64,000 bases of DNA from Lentzea aerocolonigenes (GTDB lineage: Bacteria; Actinomycetota; Actinomycetes; Mycobacteriales; Pseudonocardiaceae): assembly GCF_000974445.1 (NCBI RefSeq), contig NZ_BBOJ01000007.1:372001-436000 (forward strand), written 5' to 3'. The position numbers and the translations under genes were made by a program. The notes below the pieces were generated by a model. That model worked only from the letters and a program-made list of their open reading frames with translations. It was not told where the DNA came from and searched no databases. Every line of letters begins with the position of its first letter. Position 1 is the first letter of the stretch. Positions 8,314-17,039 of this stretch are shown here, in pieces.

Positions 8314-9137
8314 AGCACCGCCGCCCCGACAGGAAGAGCCTCGTACCCCTCATCGGCCTCCTCGCGGCCGCACTGGCCGTCACGGGGACGAACGCCTCCG
8401 CGGCGGCCCCCGCCCAGATCTTCATCGCGGGAGACTCCACCGCGTCGACCTACACGTCGTCGCAGGCTCCGCGCGCCGGGTGGGGGCAAGCGCTGCCGGT
8501 GTTCCTCACCCCGAGCGCCGTGGCGCGCAACGAGGCGCTGTCGGGCGCCAGCTCGAAGAGTTTCGTCGACCTGGGTCGGCTCGACCGGATCCTGGCGCGG
8601 ATCAAGCCCGGCGACCACCTGCTCATCTCGTTCGGGCACAACGACGAGAAGAAGGAAGACCCGGCCCGCTACACCGAGCCGTCGACGACCTACAAGTCCT
8701 ACCTCTCGCAGTACATCGACAAGAGCCGGGCCAAGGGTGCGAAGCCGGTGCTGGTGACGTCGGTCGAACGGCGCCGCTTCTCCAGCTCGGGAGCGATCAC
8801 GCCGACGCACGGCGCGTACCCGGCGGCGATGCGCGAGCTCGCGCGGGCCAAGGGAGTGCCGTTGATCGACCTGACCGCGATGAGCACGGCGCTGTTCAAC
8901 CGCGTTGGACCCGAAGGAACCAAGAAGTACTTCATGCACCTCAAGGCCGGGCAGTTCCCCAACTACCCCGACGGTGTGGAGGACAACACGCATTTCCAGG
9001 CGACTGGTGCGATCGAGGTCGCGAGGCTCGTCGCCACCGCTCTGCGCAACCAGGACGTGATTCCGCCCCAGGCGTTCTGGAAGCTCGGCGACCAGATTCC
9101 CCCGAGCGCGATCGCGTGGCCGAAGTCCGCTCAGTGA
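8310..9137 (+). CDS. Secreted SGNH-hydrolase, rhamnogalacturonan acetylesterase-like (CE12)
   Basis: A 275-residue exported esterase. The signal peptide spans residues ~1-32 (LIGLLAAALAVTGTNASAAA). SGNH blocks are present: GDST with the nucleophile Ser (FIAGDSTAS), the oxyanion Gly in NEALSGASS, the Asn in SFGHND, and the Asp/His pair in DNTHFQATGA. This set is typical of CE12 rhamnogalacturonan acetylesterases. GTG start inside the pectinesterase stop (GTGA). Its stop overlaps the stop of the convergent racemase gene by seven bases. Removing acetyl groups from rhamnogalacturonan-I would complement the pectinesterase. Confidence 0.88.
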   Translation: MKHRRPDRKSLVPLIGLLAAALAVTGTNASAAAPAQIFIAGDSTASTYTSSQAPRAGWGQALPVFLTPSAVARNEALSGASSKSFVDLGRLDRILARIKPGDHLLISFGHNDEKKEDPARYTEPSTTYKSYLSQYIDKSRAKGAKPVLVTSVERRRFSSSGAITPTHGAYPAAMRELARAKGVPLIDLTAMSTALFNRVGPEGTKKYFMHLKAGQFPNYPDGVEDNTHFQATGAIEVARLVATALRNQDVIPPQAFWKLGDQIPPSAIAWPKSAQ

Positions 9138-9853
9138 CCGAAGTCCCGCAACAAGCCCGCGTACCGCTTGGGCGGCGGGACGGCGAACTCGTCCCGCTTG
9201 CCGGTGCGCAGACCCATCTCCACCAGGGCCTGCACGGTGAGGACGGCGGACTGGACGCCGTCGACCACGGGCACGCCGATCGCGCTCGCGATCGGCGCAG
9301 CCCAGTCCGTCATGCCCGCGCAGCCGAGCACCACCGCGTCCGCGTCGTCCTCCTCGACGGCGCGGGCACAGGCGGCGGTGACGAGATCCAGTGCGCCGGG
9401 ATCGAGCTCCAGCACGGGGATGTCGCAGGCGTGCACGCCCCGGCACAGCCCGCGCATCCCGTAGCGTTCGGCGAGCTCCCACGCGCGGCCGCGGGTGCGG
9501 GACAGCGTCGTCACCACGGTGAAGCCCCGTCCCAGGTAGGCGGCGGTGCGCATGGCGGCTTCGGCGATCCCCACGACGGGCCCGGCCGCGAGCTCCCGTG
9601 CGGCGTCGAGTCCGGGGTCGCCGAAGCACGCGACGACATAACCGTCCACACCGGACCGTTCCCCGGCGGCGACCTCGGCCAGCAGACCGGGCACGCTGAG
9701 CGCCTCGTCGTAGTGACTCTCGATCGACTCCGGTCCCATCGCCGGGCTCACCGCGTGCACGGTGGTCCCGGCAGCGGCCACGGCCTTGGCGGACCGCTCC
9801 ACCAGCGCGGTCATGTCCGCGCTGGTGTTGGGGTTCACGACCTTGATGATCAT
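9131..9853 (-). CDS. Asp/Glu/hydantoin racemase family protein
   Basis: A 240-residue cytosolic protein of the hydantoin/allantoin racemase family. It opens IKVVNPNTSADMT, the family signature, and carries both catalytic cysteines: VACFGDPGLDAA near residue 77 and VLGCAGM near residue 180. Start ATG at 9853 overlaps the permease stop (ATGA), so it is translated with the transporter. Together with the NCS1 permease it should interconvert enantiomers of an imported hydantoin, allantoin or related compound. No hydantoinase or allantoinase is visible in the window, so the pathway is incomplete here. Confidence 0.88.
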   Translation of the reverse strand: MIIKVVNPNTSADMTALVERSAKAVAAAGTTVHAVSPAMGPESIESHYDEALSVPGLLAEVAAGERSGVDGYVVACFGDPGLDAARELAAGPVVGIAEAAMRTAAYLGRGFTVVTTLSRTRGRAWELAERYGMRGLCRGVHACDIPVLELDPGALDLVTAACARAVEEDDADAVVLGCAGMTDWAAPIASAIGVPVVDGVQSAVLTVQALVEMGLRTGKRDEFAVPPPKRYAGLLRDFGH

Positions 9854-11289
9854 CGCTTGGACGCCGCGGTGTACACGGCCAGGCCCACGATCATTCCGAT
9901 GAACCAGGTGTACTGCGCGGCGGGCGCCAGCACGGGCACGAGCACCGGCGCCACCGCGACGACCGCGCCGGCGGCGGTCGCGGCGATCGCCTTCGGGTTG
10001 TAGCCCTTGCGGTAGTGGTACTGCCCGTCCGGGGACATCGTGAACAGGTCGTCCACCACCACCTTCTGCTTGCGCACCAGGTAGTAGTCCGCGATCAGCA
10101 CGCCGAACAGCGGTCCGATGAACGCGCCGAGCACCTCCAGCGTGTAGTGGATGACCTCCGGGCTGTTGTAGAGGTTCCACGGCGTGATGAGCACCGACCC
10201 GACGGCGGCGATCATGCCGCCCGCGCGCCAGCTGATCTTCTGCGGGCTGACGTTGGAGAAGTCGAACGCGGGCGAGATGAAGTTCGCGACGATGTTGATG
10301 CCGATGGTGGCCACGCTGAACGTCAAGGCGCCCAGCACGATCGCGAACGTGCTGTCGACGCGTGCGACCGTCTCGACCGGGTCCGTGATGAGCTCGCCGA
10401 ACACCGGCAGCGTCAGCGACGTGGTCACGACGACCAGCACCGAGAACACCAGGAAGTTCACCGGCAGGCCGAGCACGTTGCCCCGCTTGACCGCGGCGAA
10501 CGAGCGGCCGTAGCGGGAGAAGTCGCCGAAGTTCAGCATCGGGCCGGAGAAGTACGATACGACCAGGGCGATCGCGCCGAGCATCACCGGGATCGACGCC
10601 AGTCCCGTGTGGCGAACCTCGCCGAGGCTCAGGTCGATCGCGCCCCAGCCCGCCCGGTAGATCAGGTAGCCGGTGAGCACGAACATCACCACGTACACGG
10701 CGGGTCCGCAGAAGTCGATGAACCGGCGGATCGTCTCCATGCCGGTCCAGAACACCGCGGCCTGCACGAACCAGAGCAGGGTGAAGGAGGCCCAGCCGAG
10801 CAGCGGAAGCCCGAGGAACCCGTACTGCTGCACGTCCGCGTACGGCATCAGCGCCGGGAAGAGCTTGAGCAGCACCACGTTCAGCGCGGCCGACGCCAGG
10901 TAGGTCTGGATGCCGTACCAGGCCACGGCGATGAGCCCGCGGATGATCGCCGGCACGTTCGCGCCCAGCACGCCGAACGACGCGCGGCAGATGACCGGGT
11001 ACGGCACACCCGTCACCTGGCTCGGTTTCGCGACCAGGTTGCAGAACACGTTCACGATGCCGATGCCGACCAGCAGCGCCAGCAGCACCTGCCAGCTGGA
11101 CAGGCCGAGCATGAACAGGCTGCCCGCGGTCACGTACCCGCCGACGCTGTGCACGTCCGACATCCAGAACGCGAAGATGTTGTACGAGCCCCAGGTCTGC
11201 TTCTTCAGCGGCGCCAGGTCCTCGTTGGTGAGGCGCGGGTCGTACTGCGGCGTGGTGCCGATCGCCGGGCGGGAGACTGTATCGGTCAT
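9850..11289 (-). CDS. NCS1 family permease (hydantoin/allantoin/nucleobase:cation symporter)
   Basis: A 479-residue integral membrane protein with about twelve hydrophobic segments. The N-terminal pattern YDPRLTNEDLAPLKKQTW followed by SYNIFAFWMSDVHSVGGY is diagnostic of the NCS1 (Mhp1/PucI/FurE) family. The ATG at 11289 is preferred over the GTG just before it because AGGAG sits six bases upstream. It would import a hydantoin, allantoin or nucleobase with Na+ or H+. Downstream it is coupled to a hydantoin-racemase-like gene; upstream lies a GntR regulator in the same orientation. Confidence 0.92.
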   Translation of the reverse strand: MTDTVSRPAIGTTPQYDPRLTNEDLAPLKKQTWGSYNIFAFWMSDVHSVGGYVTAGSLFMLGLSSWQVLLALLVGIGIVNVFCNLVAKPSQVTGVPYPVICRASFGVLGANVPAIIRGLIAVAWYGIQTYLASAALNVVLLKLFPALMPYADVQQYGFLGLPLLGWASFTLLWFVQAAVFWTGMETIRRFIDFCGPAVYVVMFVLTGYLIYRAGWGAIDLSLGEVRHTGLASIPVMLGAIALVVSYFSGPMLNFGDFSRYGRSFAAVKRGNVLGLPVNFLVFSVLVVVTTSLTLPVFGELITDPVETVARVDSTFAIVLGALTFSVATIGINIVANFISPAFDFSNVSPQKISWRAGGMIAAVGSVLITPWNLYNSPEVIHYTLEVLGAFIGPLFGVLIADYYLVRKQKVVVDDLFTMSPDGQYHYRKGYNPKAIAATAAGAVVAVAPVLVPVLAPAAQYTWFIGMIVGLAVYTAASKR

Positions 11290-11356
11290 CACCGACTCCT
11301 CGTGAACCTGGGATGTGGTGCGAGAAGCCTGGTCCCGGCTTGTTACGCCGTCATGA

Positions 11357-11378
11357 CGCGAACCGTATATCTTTCGCG
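11357..11378. promoter_or_regulatory. Candidate GntR operator in front of the permease-racemase pair
   Basis: An inverted repeat CGCGAA-N10-TTCGCG surrounds an AT-rich core containing GTATAT, which resembles the GT-N-AC core of FadR-subfamily GntR sites. It lies 68-89 bp upstream of the permease start and just past the regulator stop. The permease gene probably has its own promoter here; no clear -35/-10 pair was fixed. Confidence 0.4.
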
Positions 11379-11385
11379 GGCCGAT

Positions 11386-12099
11386 TCATTCGCCCTCGAC
11401 GAGCAACCCCGTGTGACGAGGCAATGTGGCCAGTGACGCCCGCAGCCGCCCGTGGTGCGCCCGCGCCGCCGCGACCAGCCGCTCCACGTCCCGCGCCAGG
11501 AACGCCGCGAGCATCTCCTCGTGGTCGCGGTGCATCTCCGCCTTCGCGCCGTCCGACACGTGTGCCATCGGCTGCACGGGTTCGGTGGTGTTCCAGGCCG
11601 ACTCCAGCATCGCCAGCAGCCGGTGCATGCCGCACGGCCGGACCAGCGCGAGGTGGAACCGCCTGCTGTCGCGGTGGTAGCCGCGCACGTCGTGGGCTTC
11701 GATGGCGTGGCCGAGCGCCTCGTGGGTCGCGGTCGCCTCCACGTCGTCCTGTTCGGTCGCCGAGGCCACCGCGGCGGTCAGCGCCGCCACCTCCAGCACC
11801 TCGCGCACCACGTACAACTCGTGCAACTCGCGGGCGGTCAGCCTGGCCACGTGATAGCCGAGGTTGGGCCGGTGCTCGACGAGGCCCTCGCCGATCAGGG
11901 TCTTGAGCGCCTCCCGCACCGGGATGCGGCTCACCCCGAACACCTGCGCGACCTCGTCCAGCGGGATCGGCGTGCCCGGCGGCACCTCGCCGTCGAGCAG
12001 GCACCGGCGCAGCTCCTCGAGGATGGACGCCTGGGACCCGCCCGGCTGGTCGCTGACCAGCCGGGCGATCAACGCAGAACGCTTCCGCGGGCCCGCCAC
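11386..12099 (-). CDS. GntR family transcriptional regulator, FCD/FadR subfamily
   Basis: A 237-residue regulator. The winged helix-turn-helix occupies residues ~22-85 with the GntR signature GTPIPLDEVAQVFGVSRIPVREALKTLIGEGLV. The C-terminal helical FCD domain (residues ~90-225) carries metal/ligand-type residues in HRDSRRFHLALV and HRDHEEMLAAFLARD. It precedes the NCS1 permease and racemase on the same strand with a 96-bp gap, and most likely controls them in response to their substrate. Confidence 0.9.
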   Translation of the reverse strand: MAGPRKRSALIARLVSDQPGGSQASILEELRRCLLDGEVPPGTPIPLDEVAQVFGVSRIPVREALKTLIGEGLVEHRPNLGYHVARLTARELHELYVVREVLEVAALTAAVASATEQDDVEATATHEALGHAIEAHDVRGYHRDSRRFHLALVRPCGMHRLLAMLESAWNTTEPVQPMAHVSDGAKAEMHRDHEEMLAAFLARDVERLVAAARAHHGRLRASLATLPRHTGLLVEGE

Positions 12100-12172
12100 G
12101 CCCAGCAGCGTAGGCCACCACCCGGCCGGTCGGCCGGTTTCCTCGTGGCCGGAGATCTCCTAGCCTGCGCTC

Positions 12173-12928
12173 ATGCCATTTTGGAAAGCGCTCTCCGTGC
12201 TTCTGGCACTTCAACTCGCGACCGCGGCCACTCCGGCCCTCGCGCACCCCTCCTCCTGCGCTCGCCCGGACGTGCTGTTCTGCGAGGACTTCCAGTCCGT
12301 CCCGCTCGGCGGCGCCACCAGTCTCAACTGGGGCGTCGACACGAGCCACGGCACGCTCACCGTGGAGAGAGCCCCACGCGGCCAACGGGTTCTCCACGCG
12401 CACACCGAGCGCAACGGACGTGCGTTCCTGAAGGTCGAGGACTTCGCGCCGCCCGGCAACAGCTTCTACGGCCGGGTGCGGCTCAAGGTCAAGGCCTTCC
12501 CGCGCAAGCCCGACTGGGCCCACTACACCCTGATCGAGACCACCGGCCAGGGCGCGGAGATCGTGCGGCCGCTCGGTGGTCAGTACGTGCCCACTGTGGA
12601 CCGTGCGCTGTGGGGCGTGGGAGCCGACGGCGGGCCGACCGGTGACTGGACGAACTGGCGCGAGTCGGCGCCGTCCCGCGAGGACGTGTGGCAGTGCGTC
12701 GAGTGGCGGATGGACGCGTCCGACAACCGGGTCGAGCTCTGGTTCGACGGCGTCGCCCAGCCGGATCTGACCGTGTCGACGCGCAGCCACGGCGGCAACC
12801 CCGTGGACTTCGTCTTCCCGCGGTTCAACACCGTGAAGTTCGGCTGGCAGCTCTACCAGCCCAACGACGGCGCGTACGACCTCTGGATGGACGACATCGC
12901 GCTGGCCACCAAGCGGATCGGCTGCTGA
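12173..12928 (+). CDS. Secreted jelly-roll protein, polysaccharide lyase/Cip1-like
   Basis: A 251-residue exported protein. Signal peptide at residues ~1-24 (LSVLLALQLATAATPALA). The mature part starts with LFCEDFQSVPLG and has the alternating beta-strand pattern of a concanavalin-like jelly roll, with conserved-looking motifs FYGRVRLKVKAFP, HYTLIETTG, CVEWRMDASDNRVELWFDG and MDDIALA. This resembles the Cip1/PL20-like group of lignocellulose-associated proteins. Four to five cysteines suggest disulfides. The likely role is binding or cleaving an acidic polysaccharide, but catalytic residues were not identified. An AGCGCT-centred palindrome overlaps codons 4-8, and no clear ribosome site precedes the ATG. 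Confidence 0.6.
   Translation: MPFWKALSVLLALQLATAATPALAHPSSCARPDVLFCEDFQSVPLGGATSLNWGVDTSHGTLTVERAPRGQRVLHAHTERNGRAFLKVEDFAPPGNSFYGRVRLKVKAFPRKPDWAHYTLIETTGQGAEIVRPLGGQYVPTVDRALWGVGADGGPTGDWTNWRESAPSREDVWQCVEWRMDASDNRVELWFDGVAQPDLTVSTRSHGGNPVDFVFPRFNTVKFGWQLYQPNDGAYDLWMDDIALATKRIGC
12183..12196. promoter_or_regulatory. AGCGCT-centred palindrome overlapping the start of the lyase-like gene
   Basis: GGAAAGCGCTCTCC shares its first ten bases with the site at 7310 before the pectinesterase. It lies within the first codons of the lyase-like gene. It may be a repressor site acting from inside the gene, or chance in coding sequence. Confidence 0.25.
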
Positions 12929-12941
12929 CTCCTCCCGGACC

Positions 12942-12974
12942 GGCGGGCGCCTCGACGAGTACGGGGCGCCCGCC
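12942..12974 (+). terminator. Hairpin after the lyase-like gene
   Basis: GGCGGGCGCC at 12942-12951 pairs perfectly with GGCGCCCGCC at 12965-12974 across a 13-nt loop, 13 bp after the stop codon. GC-rich stem without a T tract, consistent with an actinomycete terminator. Confidence 0.65.
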
Positions 12975-12988
12975 TGTTGAGACGGTGA

Positions 12989-13041
12989 ATTCCTTCTGCC
13001 CCAAGGAATCGACGTCGATTCGATGCGATTGTCCGCATCGA
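12989..13041. promoter_or_regulatory. Three adjacent dyads upstream of the second acetylesterase
   Basis: Within 53 bp there are three inverted repeats: ATTCCTT-N7-AAGGAAT (12989-13009), the perfect 14-bp palindrome AATCGACGTCGATT (13007-13020) and TCGATGCG-N6-CGCATCGA (13020-13041). They end 50 bp before the GTG start. This looks like a protein-binding promoter region; no regulator gene lies beside it. Confidence 0.45.
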
Positions 13042-13091
13042 CATCCGGCCCTAACCTGGCTGCACGCGGCGATTCACCTAGGGAGACAACT

Positions 13092-13931
13092 GTGCGGAAA
13101 ACCCTGCTGGCGGTGGCAGCTCTCGCGGTCCTGCCGTTCGTCACCGCCGCCGCTCCGGCGTCCGCGGACCAGCCCGATTGCGCCCCGGCGGCCACGACTG
13201 CGTCGACGAACGCCGCGAGCGTGAAGGTCTGGCTCGCCGGCGACTCGACGATGGCCGACCCGCGATCGACCTGCCCGGTCGGCTGGGGCAGCCAGTTCGA
13301 CGCGTTGTTCAAAGACGACGTCACGGTCGTGAACGCCGCGGTGGCCGGTCGGAGCATCCAGACCTGGCTGTACGAGTCCAACGTGCAGAGCACCAAGGAC
13401 TCCGCCGGTGAGTGCGTGGTGAGCCCCAAGACGTTCCACCAGCGCTGGCTGACCATGCTCGATCCCGCCGCCGGGATGAAGGCCGGCGACTACCTGATGA
13501 TCCAGTTCGGGATCAACGACGGCGACCGCAACTGCCCCCGGCACGTGGGTTCGGCGCGCTACAAGGAACTCCTCGCCCTCATGGCCAAGGCGGCCAAGGA
13601 CCGCGGCGTCACGCCGATCTTCCTGACGCCGGTGTCGGCGATCAGGTGCAGCGGCAGCACGGCGGTGGCCACCCGCGGCTTCCTGACCGAGACGTTCGAC
13701 GCGGCCAGGAGCGCCGGAGTCACCGTCGTCGACCTGCACAAGCTGAGCTACACGCTCTACAACACGCTCAAGCTGTGCCCCAACGACGGTGACTACACCA
13801 GGGGCCCTGTCGGCGCCTTCTTCTGCAACGACCACACCCACTTCGAGGCCGCCGGTGCGAAGCAGATCGCCGGGGTGGTCGCGAAGGCCTTGCGCGACCA
13901 GCGAATCCCTCTTTCCAGCTACCTCAGGTGA
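13092..13931 (+). CDS. Secreted SGNH-hydrolase, rhamnogalacturonan acetylesterase-like (second copy)
   Basis: A 279-residue exported esterase with GTG start behind an AGGGAGA ribosome site. The signal peptide ends near PASA (residue ~25). SGNH residues: Ser in WLAGDSTMAD, Gly in AAVAGRSI, Asn in FGINDGD, Asp-His in NDHTHFEAAGA. It contains several cysteines (DCAP, STCP, ECVV, RNCP, IRCS, LCPN, FFCN) that could form disulfides, unlike the first copy at 8310. It is only distantly similar to that copy, so it may act on a differently acetylated pectin. The stop overlaps the convergent methyltransferase stop by eight bases. Confidence 0.87.
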   Translation: MRKTLLAVAALAVLPFVTAAAPASADQPDCAPAATTASTNAASVKVWLAGDSTMADPRSTCPVGWGSQFDALFKDDVTVVNAAVAGRSIQTWLYESNVQSTKDSAGECVVSPKTFHQRWLTMLDPAAGMKAGDYLMIQFGINDGDRNCPRHVGSARYKELLALMAKAAKDRGVTPIFLTPVSAIRCSGSTAVATRGFLTETFDAARSAGVTVVDLHKLSYTLYNTLKLCPNDGDYTRGPVGAFFCNDHTHFEAAGAKQIAGVVAKALRDQRIPLSSYLR

Positions 13932-14736
13932 CCTTGCGTCCCACCGCGGCGAGGCCGGTGAACCGCTCGGGGTTCTCGTCGACCTCGTCGAGGTTCTCCG
14001 GCCGCCACAGCGGCAGGTACACCACACCGGGATCGACCAGCTCGAGGCCGTCGAACAGCGCCCGCACCTCGGTGCGCGAGCGCATGGACATCGGCGTCGC
14101 CGTGCGCTGGTACAGGGTCTGGTGCTCGTCCGCGCGCTGTGGCTGACCTTCGTGCGTGGCGTGCGACATCACGAGGAAGCTGCCCGGCGCCATGGCCTCG
14201 CGGTAGCCGGCGACCACCGCGGCGGGGTCGTCGGCGTCGGGCACGAAGTGCAGGACCGCGACCATCATCACGGCCACCGGCCGGCTGAAGTCGAGCAGGC
14301 CGGTGACCTCGGGAAGCTGCAGCAGCAGGTCGGGACGGCGCAGGTCGGCCTGCACCACGGCCGTCTGCGGGTCGCCCTTGAGGATCGTGCGGCTGTGGGT
14401 GACGGCGACGGGGTCGATGTCGGCGTAGACCACCCGAGCGTCCGGCGCGGCCGCCCTGGCGACCTCGTGCACGTTCCCGGCGGTGGGAATGCCGGAGCCG
14501 AGGTCGAGGAACTGGCGGATGCCGGCGGCGACGCAGAACCTCACCGCGCGCCGCAGGAACGCCCGGTTGGCCTGCATGATCAGCGGGAGGTCCGGCCACA
14601 TCGCGATGGCCTGCTCGGCCATCTCGCGGTCGGCGGCGAAGTTGTGCGCCCCGCCGAGGTAGTAGTCGTACACGCGGGCCGCGCTGGGACGGCTGAGGTC
14701 GATGTCGCTGGGCAGCGCCGACGGTTCCGTTGGCAT
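13924..14736 (-). CDS. DUF574/PF04672 S-adenosylmethionine-dependent methyltransferase
   Basis: A 270-residue protein of the actinobacterial SAM-dependent methyltransferase family DUF574. The diagnostic N-terminal text SRPSAARVYDYYLGGAHNFAADREMAE is present across residues ~14-41. The SAM-binding motif is FLDLGSGIPTAGNVHEVA near residue 80, followed by VVYADIDPVAV (acidic loop) and VAVLHFVPD. ATG at 14736 is chosen because the conserved region starts 14 residues later. The physiological substrate of this family is not known. It stands alone between two sugar genes, with no obvious functional link. Confidence 0.88.
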   Translation of the reverse strand: MPTEPSALPSDIDLSRPSAARVYDYYLGGAHNFAADREMAEQAIAMWPDLPLIMQANRAFLRRAVRFCVAAGIRQFLDLGSGIPTAGNVHEVARAAAPDARVVYADIDPVAVTHSRTILKGDPQTAVVQADLRRPDLLLQLPEVTGLLDFSRPVAVMMVAVLHFVPDADDPAAVVAGYREAMAPGSFLVMSHATHEGQPQRADEHQTLYQRTATPMSMRSRTEVRALFDGLELVDPGVVYLPLWRPENLDEVDENPERFTGLAAVGRKVT

Positions 14737-14791
14737 GCAGGTCCTCGCTTCCCGGGGCTGATCGAACGAACACGGTAGCCGACCCCGCGCG

Positions 14792-17014
14792 TCACGGCCG
14801 GAGGTCCCTGACGGTGAGCGCGGTGCCGGGGACCGGGTCCTCGCCGGGGAACTGGAGCTGCCACGCGGACGGCGACTCGGCCTCGACCTCGATCCGGTCG
14901 CCGCTGCGGCGCGTCCGGAACGTGGAGCCGCCGACCTCGGTCGTGATCTCGGCGCCGTCGTCGAGGTGGTGGATCCGCAACGTGACGCCGTCGGCGTAGT
15001 CGTAGTCCGGGCGGTCGTCGACGGCACCGAGCGGGAGGACGGTGTTCGGCCTGACCAGCAACGGCACGGTGAGGAAGTCGCATGTCATCGTTGTCCACCG
15101 GCCGCCGGGCACCTCTGCGCCGGTGAAGAAGTCCGTCCAGGTGCCCTCGGGCACGTAGAAGGACACCCGGCCGCTGTCGGAGAACACCGGCGCCACCAGC
15201 AGGCTGTCGCCGAGCATGTACTGCCGTTCAAGGTGCGTGCACGCCGGGTCGTCGGGGAACTCCAGCGCCATCGCCCGCATCATCGGCGTTCCGTCGGTGA
15301 CCGCCTGCGACGCCGCGTGGTGCAGGTACGGCATCAGCCGGGCCTTCAGCTTGGCGAACACCCGCAGCACGTCGACGGCCTCCTCGTCGAACAGCCACGG
15401 CACCCGATACGACCTGCTGCCGTGCAGGCGGCTGTGCGACGACAGCAGGCCGAACGCGATCCACCGCTTGAACAACGCCGGATCGGGGGTGCCCTCGAAG
15501 CCGCCGATGTCGTGGCTCCAGTAGCCGAACCCCGACAGGCCCAGGGACAGCCCGCCGCGCAGGCTCTCGGCCATGGCCTCGTAGGTCGACTCGCAGTCGC
15601 CGCCCCAGTGCACCGGGAACTGCTGCGATCCCGCGGTGGCGGCACGCGCGAACACCACCGCCTCGCCGTCACCACGGCGTTTGCGCAGCACCTCGAACAC
15701 CGTCTGGTTGTAGAGGTAGGCGTAGTAGTTGTGCATGCGCTCGGGATCGGAGCCGTCGAAGTACACGACGTCGGTGGGGATGCGCTCGCCGAAGTCGGTC
15801 TTGAAGCAGTCGACGCCCTGGTCGAGCAGAGCGTCCAGTTTGGACGCGTACCACTCGCGGGCGGCGGGGTTCGTGAAGTCCACCAGCGCCATGCCCGGCT
15901 GCCAGAGGTCCCACTGCCACACGTCACCGTTCGGCCGCTTGAGCAGGAAGCCGCCTTCGACCCCCTCGGCGAACAGCGGAGATCGTTGCCCCACATAGGG
16001 GTTGATCCAGACCGAGATCCGCAGGTCCCGCGACTTCAGCCGGTCCAGCATGCCCACCGGGTCCGGGAACGTGCGCGGGTCCCACTCGAAGTCGCACCAG
16101 TTGTACTCGCGCATCCAGAAGCAGTCGAAGTGGAACACGCTGAGCGGCAGGTCGCGTTCGATCATGCCGTCGATGAAGCCCGACACCGTCTGCTCGTCGT
16201 ACGACGTCGTGAAGGACGTGGACAGCCAGAGGCCGAACGACCACGCCGGCGGCATCGGCGGCCTGCCGGTCAGCGCCGTGTACTTGCGCAGGATCTCCTT
16301 CGGGCTCGGGCCGTAGATCACGAAGTACTCCAGCGACTGCCCTTCGACGCTGAACTGCACGCAGGACACCTTCTCCGAGGCGACCTCGAACGACACGTGA
16401 CCCGGATGGTTGACGAACACGCCGTACCCCGCATTCGTCAGGTAGAACGGCACGTTCTTGTACGCCTGCTCACTGCTCGTGCCGCCGTCCGCGTTCCAGA
16501 TGTCGACCGTCTGCCCATTGCGCACCAACGGCCCGAAGCGCTCGCCGAGCCCGTAGACGACCTCGCCGACGCCGAGAGCGAGCCGGTCCCGGACGTAGTG
16601 CCTGCCGTCCAGCGTCATGAAGCCCATGCCCTTGGCCGCGCTGGACGTCAGCACCTCGCCGCCGGCCGCGAACTCGACCTGCCAGTCGCGGCTCACCTTC
16701 ACCTCCAGCGCGCCGGACGTGAGGGAGTCGCCGGTGAGGCGCACGTGGGGCTCTGTCCTGTCGAGGCCGAACTCCGGTTTCCTGGGGAGCCCGCCCTCGA
16801 AGTGCGTCAGGCTCACCCCGATCACGTCCGGCATCGGCGAGGAGAACCGGACGGTCGCCACCGGACCCTGCAGGAGGTCGCCGCGGTGCCGGATCGGGCG
16901 GGTCGGCGCGTGGACCACCAGCTCCCCCGCCGCCGGGGTGATGTCGTAGACCTCGACCGGATGCGCCGCCTGCACTCCGTCGCGCAGCAGCCAGTAACCG
17001 TTGCTGAACTTCAT
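14792..17014 (-). CDS. yicI: GH31 alpha-xylosidase (YicI-like)
   Basis: A 740-residue cytosolic glycoside hydrolase of normal YicI length. It releases alpha-1,6-xylose from the non-reducing end of xyloglucan oligosaccharides in family members. The N-terminal beta-sandwich contains VVYGLGERFGPLVRNGQ; the barrel has FHFDCFWMREYNWCDFEWD, the nucleophile Asp in CFKTDFGERIPTDV (about residue 407) and the acid/base Asp in WGGDCESTYEAMAESLRGG (about residue 473). A C-terminal beta domain follows. No signal peptide. No transporter is adjacent, but the ROK gene upstream is in the same orientation and a dyad sits before the start. Confidence 0.92.
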   Translation of the reverse strand: MKFSNGYWLLRDGVQAAHPVEVYDITPAAGELVVHAPTRPIRHRGDLLQGPVATVRFSSPMPDVIGVSLTHFEGGLPRKPEFGLDRTEPHVRLTGDSLTSGALEVKVSRDWQVEFAAGGEVLTSSAAKGMGFMTLDGRHYVRDRLALGVGEVVYGLGERFGPLVRNGQTVDIWNADGGTSSEQAYKNVPFYLTNAGYGVFVNHPGHVSFEVASEKVSCVQFSVEGQSLEYFVIYGPSPKEILRKYTALTGRPPMPPAWSFGLWLSTSFTTSYDEQTVSGFIDGMIERDLPLSVFHFDCFWMREYNWCDFEWDPRTFPDPVGMLDRLKSRDLRISVWINPYVGQRSPLFAEGVEGGFLLKRPNGDVWQWDLWQPGMALVDFTNPAAREWYASKLDALLDQGVDCFKTDFGERIPTDVVYFDGSDPERMHNYYAYLYNQTVFEVLRKRRGDGEAVVFARAATAGSQQFPVHWGGDCESTYEAMAESLRGGLSLGLSGFGYWSHDIGGFEGTPDPALFKRWIAFGLLSSHSRLHGSRSYRVPWLFDEEAVDVLRVFAKLKARLMPYLHHAASQAVTDGTPMMRAMALEFPDDPACTHLERQYMLGDSLLVAPVFSDSGRVSFYVPEGTWTDFFTGAEVPGGRWTTMTCDFLTVPLLVRPNTVLPLGAVDDRPDYDYADGVTLRIHHLDDGAEITTEVGGSTFRTRRSGDRIEVEAESPSAWQLQFPGEDPVPGTALTVRDLRP

Positions 17015-17039
17015 TCGACCGCTTTCACCGCTCGAATTC

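Noticed and set aside
9131-12099. A full purine/allantoin degradation cluster.
   Set aside because: Only a regulator, permease and racemase are present; no allantoinase, hydantoinase or carbamoylase could be found in the window.
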